Of a stretch of 64,000 nt of DNA, positions 60,919-64,000 are shown in pieces. The stretch's first letter is position 1. Each line of letters opens with the position of its first letter. The position numbers were made by a program, and so were the translations under genes. The notes beneath the pieces were generated by a model. That model made no database searches and was not told the origin of the DNA. It saw only the letters and a list, made by a program, of their open reading frames with translations. The stretch is taken from assembly GCF_947495995.1 (NCBI RefSeq), contig NZ_CANMAX010000001.1:930001-994000 (forward strand), given 5' to 3'. This DNA is from an uncultured Tenacibaculum sp. (GTDB lineage: Bacteria > Bacteroidota > Bacteroidia > Flavobacteriales > Flavobacteriaceae).

Positions 60919-61956
60919 ATGAAAACAATAAATATAACAGCTAGTAGCACAGAAGGTACTGTAAGACAAATTAGAGATGCTATCGGCGGAAAAATTATCG
61001 AACGTTGGGGAGAATACGTACTTCAAGTTGATAATGAAGTTGCGCAAGGAAAAATTACATTTATCAATTTTGAATGGGGTGCAAGCGTTTTAGAATATGA
61101 TATTACTTTTTTAGATGATATCACATTGGTGATGGATGCGTCTGAATATAACCCTATCCATTTTACATATGCTTCAGAAGGATATTGTTTTCATCGATTT
61201 GAAAAAGAAAATAAAAAAAGAAAAATAGAGCAGTTTCAATCTGTAATTATTACCAGTAAAGATGGCGGATACAATTATGGTTATTTTGAAAAAAATGTGA
61301 AGGTTCATATTCATTTAATACAGGTTAGTAGAGTACTTTTCTTGAAGAAACGTTTAAACGACGGAGCAATCTTAAATCAGAAGTTATATAATGTTTTTCA
61401 CGATCAGCAACACGAAAGTGTTTTTGCATACTTTGGAACTTACAATTTAAAATTAGCAAATCTAATTAAGCAGTTCGATAAGGTTAAACAAAAAGGAATG
61501 ATACGAATGTTGATAAAAGAAGGTATAGTATATCAGATTTTATCAGAACATATTTTACAGCATAATAAAGATGTTGCTCTAAATAAAAAGCCAAATTCAT
61601 CACTAACTAAGAAAGAATTAAGTTTAGTTAGAAAAACGGCAACAAAAATTTTAAAAGATGTTTCGTTAGATTATTCTGTTGAAGACTTAGCTTTAGAAAG
61701 TGGTTTAACGCAAGCTAAATTGCAAGAAGGTTTTAAGTTGTTGTATACAAGAACGGTAACAGAATATGTGCGTCATGTACGATTAGAAAAGGCAAGAGAT
61801 TTAATGAATACTACAGATTTAAATATTTCACAAATCGTTTACACTATAGGTTTTAGTAGTAGAAGTTATTTTTCAAAAATCTTTAAAAGAAAGTATAATA
61901 TTAGTCCGAGTGAATTTTTAAAAAATAAAAAAGAAGCAGATATAAAAGTTGCATAA
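60919..61956 (+). CDS. AraC family transcriptional regulator
   Basis: 345 aa from the ATG at 60919 (MKTINITASSTEGTVRQIRDAI); the longer ORF from 60883 reads through the upstream spacer and is not favoured. Residues 1-250 are a ligand/dimerisation region without a recognised fold. The C-terminal AraC HTH pair is complete (VEDLALESGLTQAKLQEGFKLLYTRTVTEYVRHVRLEKARDLM and ISQIVYTIGFSSRSYFSKIFKRKYNISPSEF). Divergent from the barrel gene. Confidence 0.9.
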   Translation: MKTINITASSTEGTVRQIRDAIGGKIIERWGEYVLQVDNEVAQGKITFINFEWGASVLEYDITFLDDITLVMDASEYNPIHFTYASEGYCFHRFEKENKKRKIEQFQSVIITSKDGGYNYGYFEKNVKVHIHLIQVSRVLFLKKRLNDGAILNQKLYNVFHDQQHESVFAYFGTYNLKLANLIKQFDKVKQKGMIRMLIKEGIVYQILSEHILQHNKDVALNKKPNSSLTKKELSLVRKTATKILKDVSLDYSVEDLALESGLTQAKLQEGFKLLYTRTVTEYVRHVRLEKARDLMNTTDLNISQIVYTIGFSSRSYFSKIFKRKYNISPSEFLKNKKEADIKVA

Positions 61957-61958
61957 AA

Positions 61959-62013
61959 AAATAGTTTCTTAAGCTCGATTTTTAAAAATGAAATTACGAG
62001 TAAGAAACTATTT
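61959..62013. terminator. Bidirectional terminator between AraC and SRAP genes
   Basis: Long inverted repeat: aaatagtttcttaagctcg (61959-61977) with cgagtaagaaactatttc (61997-62014); it overlaps the last codons of the SRAP gene. Confidence 0.65.
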
Positions 62014-62629
62014 CTTGAATATTAAATTTTGTTACATAGGGCTTAGAAAGAATATAATCAATCTCTTCTATGGTTGATTTTTTATGTAACCAAACAGCTT
62101 TAAAAATTTCAGGTATTTGTAAAGGCATTACATTATGTAAATTGTTTATTGAATCTAAAGATTCATCTGCGTCTGTATTTATCACGCTACAAGTAACAAA
62201 ACCATCTTCCAAAACATTGTAAACACCTGCTAAATAAAAAGGTTTTTGCATGTCTTTTTCTATCAAGAAATTTGTAACACTATTATTGTTCAAATAGTAG
62301 GCGTAAAATCCAGTTACAATTATTAAACATCTTCTTTTTTGCAATGCTTCATTATAAAGATTGTTATTTCTAAGTTCTTTTTTATGAACGTGCAACGTAT
62401 TTTTTAACCGTTGAAATTTTTTCCAACTTCCTTCATAATTATGAGGTAAAATACCCCAAATCCCCTGTGTAATTAAATCTGGCTCTTCAACAGTTATTAT
62501 AGATAATGATTGCTCTTTGTATCCTTCAATTTTAAGTCTTGGTTTGTAAAGTATCGGATATTTAAATGATGTGCCCAAAGTCTCAACCAAAGAAGATAAG
62601 TTTGATGTATTAGATAAGCTATAAATCAT
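61994..62629 (-). CDS. Degenerate SRAP (YedK/HMCES-like) protein
   Basis: 211 aa. The SRAP fold is recognisable: IWGILPHNYEGSWKKFQRLKNTLHVH, RRCLIIVTGFYAYYLNN, FYLAGVYNVLEDGFVTCSVINTDADES and HNVMPLQI with H165. The invariant Cys2 that forms the DNA-protein crosslink is replaced: the protein begins MIYS. The catalytic Glu in the GFYEW word is A110. Enzymatic abasic-site crosslinking is therefore unlikely; a binding or divergent role is possible. Confidence 0.75.
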   Translation of the reverse strand: MIYSLSNTSNLSSLVETLGTSFKYPILYKPRLKIEGYKEQSLSIITVEEPDLITQGIWGILPHNYEGSWKKFQRLKNTLHVHKKELRNNNLYNEALQKRRCLIIVTGFYAYYLNNNSVTNFLIEKDMQKPFYLAGVYNVLEDGFVTCSVINTDADESLDSINNLHNVMPLQIPEIFKAVWLHKKSTIEEIDYILSKPYVTKFNIQEIVSYS

Positions 62630-62639
62630 TTAATACTTC

Positions 62640-62807
62640 TTAAATAATAACACCCGAAATTATAACCATAGTTAACCCTATAATTAATAAACTTGTTAAA
62701 ATGTAAAATCCAGATCTTGTTGCTTTATTATTCTGGAAAATATAGTTTTTACTTTTGTTTTTTGTGTTTTTTTTAAAGATTTTAAAATCTTCTTTACCTT
62801 GTTTCAT
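62640..62807 (-). CDS. Small basic membrane protein (55 aa)
   Basis: Basic cytosolic N-terminus (MKQGKEDFKIFKKNTKNK) then one helix (FYILTSLLIIGLTMVIISG). It ends 10 bases upstream of the SRAP start on the same strand, so co-transcription is likely. Coding nature rests on codon structure and hydrophobic profile only. Confidence 0.5.
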   Translation of the reverse strand: MKQGKEDFKIFKKNTKNKSKNYIFQNNKATRSGFYILTSLLIIGLTMVIISGVII

Positions 62808-62954
62808 AATGTTATTAGTTTTGATTATGACACAAAATTACAGTGAATTAAAAGTGTTTTTTTGTTCATATGCTTTTAACATTGACTCATTTCCCTTAAG
62901 TCTTTTGAGTTAAGATCAATTTTATATGAGCTAAGAAATGGTGAATAGTGATCC

Positions 62955-62962
62955 TAACTTTG
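62955..62962 (+). promoter_or_regulatory. -7 box of the DUF1328 gene
   Basis: TAACTTTG matches TAnnTTTG; predicted transcript begins about 30 bases before the ATG at 63001, excluding the earlier ATG at 62938. Confidence 0.45.
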
Positions 62963-63000
62963 CCGTAACAATTAGTATTAACCTTAAAAAACTAAATATT

Positions 63001-63165
63001 ATGTTACGATGGTCATTAACCTTTATAATTATTGCAATAATCGCTGGATTCTTAGGTTTTTCAGGAATAGCTGGAGCAGCAACAGGAATTGCTAAAGTCT
63101 TATTCTTAATTTTTATAATCTTATTTATTTTCTCTTTAGTAAGAGGGAATTCAAGACATGTGTAA
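63001..63165 (+). CDS. DUF1328 small membrane protein
   Basis: 54 aa from the ATG at 63001 ([25 protein letters not shown]...). Two helices with the conserved MLRW start and [17 protein letters not shown] core of DUF1328 stress-induced proteins. Immediately precedes the MscS gene. Confidence 0.9.
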   Translation: MLRWSLTFIIIAIIAGFLGFSGIAGAATGIAKVLFLIFIILFIFSLVRGNSRHV

Positions 63166-63260
63166 AGACTAACTCAGAGATATAAATTAGGTGAAAACAC
63201 ATATTTCAACCTAAAACTTTCATTACTACTCACTAAATCTTTACAAATACTAAACACATA

Positions 63261-64000
63261 TGAACTTAAATAATACACTTGATACAGTTAAAACAGCTAT
63301 AGCAGATTACTGGAATGGGTTTTTAACGCATGTTCCAGGAGTTATTGTTGCTGTTTTAATTGTTATAGTGGGTTTCTTGTTGTCTAATTTTATATCATCA
63401 TTTTTTAAAAAGACGATTTCTGTACGAACAAAAGATCCATTAATAACTAATTTCTTAGGGAAAACAATAAAATACGGATTAATATTATTAACCATAATAT
63501 TTGCACTAAATACTGCAGGTTTAGGTCATATTGCAAGTGGATTTTTAACAGCAGCAGGAGCCTCGGCCGTAATTATAGGTTTTGCGTTTAAAGATATTGG
63601 TGAAAACTTTATTTCAGGTGTAATATTATCATTTAATAGACCTTTTAATGTAAATGATACAGTTCTAATTGGAGATATATTTGGAAAGGTAAAATCAATG
63701 GAATTTAGACATTCAAAACTTAAAACTTTTGATGGTAGAGATGTATATGTTCCTAACAGTGATATAATTAAAAAACCTGTTTTTAATTATACTGAAGATG
63801 GCTATTATCGTTCTGATTTTATTGTGGGTATCGACTATGATGATGATATCGATTTAGCAAAAGATGTTGTAATTAAAGCAGTAACAAATACTTCTGGAGT
63901 AATCGATACGAACAAGCATAAATGTTTTGTCACTGTAGATTCACTCGGAACCAGTACAGTTAATCTTAAGATTTTATTCTGGACAAAAACAATGGAGTAC
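63261..64000 (+). CDS. MscS-type mechanosensitive channel (partial, runs off the window)
   Basis: At least 246 aa, open at the right edge. Three hydrophobic helices (PGVIVAVLIVIVGFLLSNFIS, KYGLILLTIIFALN and the pore-lining ASGFLTAAGASAVIIGFAFKDIGENFISGVIL), then the MscS beta domain (FNVNDTVLIGDIFGKVKSMEFRHSKLKTFDGRDVYVPNSDI). Small MscS family; osmotic release valve. Confidence 0.93.

Overview
This 64 kb window is low-GC chromosomal DNA from a marine-type member of the Flavobacteriaceae (Bacteroidota), broadly Tenacibaculum- or Kordia-like; genus is an inference. Support: Bacteroidota promoters (TAnnTTTG at -7, TTG/TTTG at -33) in front of several genes, few Shine-Dalgarno sites, tRNAs without an encoded CCA, a secreted M43 metalloprotease with a C-terminal type IX sorting-like tail, many SSC/SC lipoboxes, and families typical of the phylum (DUF6702, PorT-like barrels, lamin-tail/spondin lipoproteins).

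Layout. 0.3-4.7 kb: secreted M43 protease and an ABC-F ATPase. 4.8-7.9 kb: a cassette-like block with a MACPF pore-forming protein and a glycine-rich collagen-like protein. 8.3-12.0 kb: ordinary metabolic genes (DUF3291, VOC, 2-hydroxyacid dehydrogenase, Lrp/AsnC regulator, aminotransferase). 12.0-20.0 kb: a second and larger block of nine co-oriented, mostly uncharacterised genes separated by folded attC-like repeats, ending with a stand-alone reverse transcriptase of the Abi/UG/DRT type. 20.4-28.1 kb: lipoprotein, 2OG-Fe(II) oxygenase, small membrane and barrel proteins, and a three-gene unit (beta-propeller, TPR/HEAT, Imm11-like). 28.2-29.8 kb: an unrecognised 461-aa basic protein followed seven bases later by two unusual tRNA genes. 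29.9-36.0 kb: serine hydrolase, amidohydrolase, PsiD-type phosphatidylserine decarboxylase-like enzyme, lipoprotein. 36.1-44.6 kb: a metal (probably zinc) homeostasis and phosphate-scavenging locus, with two palindromes overlapping the -33 boxes of two promoters. 44.8-52.0 kb: housekeeping genes (HAD phosphatase, exonuclease, aminopeptidase P, Crp-like regulator, DEAD-box helicase, M14 deacylase and RimK-like ligase), two of them bracketed by inverted copies of a REP/MITE repeat. 52.1-59.5 kb: BNR-repeat protein, folB, tRNA-Cys, a candidate small RNA, a lamin-tail/spondin lipoprotein and a Ppx/GppA-like lipoprotein. 59.5-64 kb: small envelope-stress genes, an AraC regulator, a degenerate SRAP protein and the start of an MscS channel.

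The two strongest leads are (1) the 4.8-20 kb region, where at least five genes or gene pairs carry cassette-specific complementary ends exactly as integron gene cassettes do, with no integrase visible and with an RT and a perforin as cargo; and (2) the uncharacterised protein plus two tRNA-like genes at 28.3-29.8 kb. The zinc locus with its two putative operators is a good third. All functional statements come from reading motifs; no database search was run.
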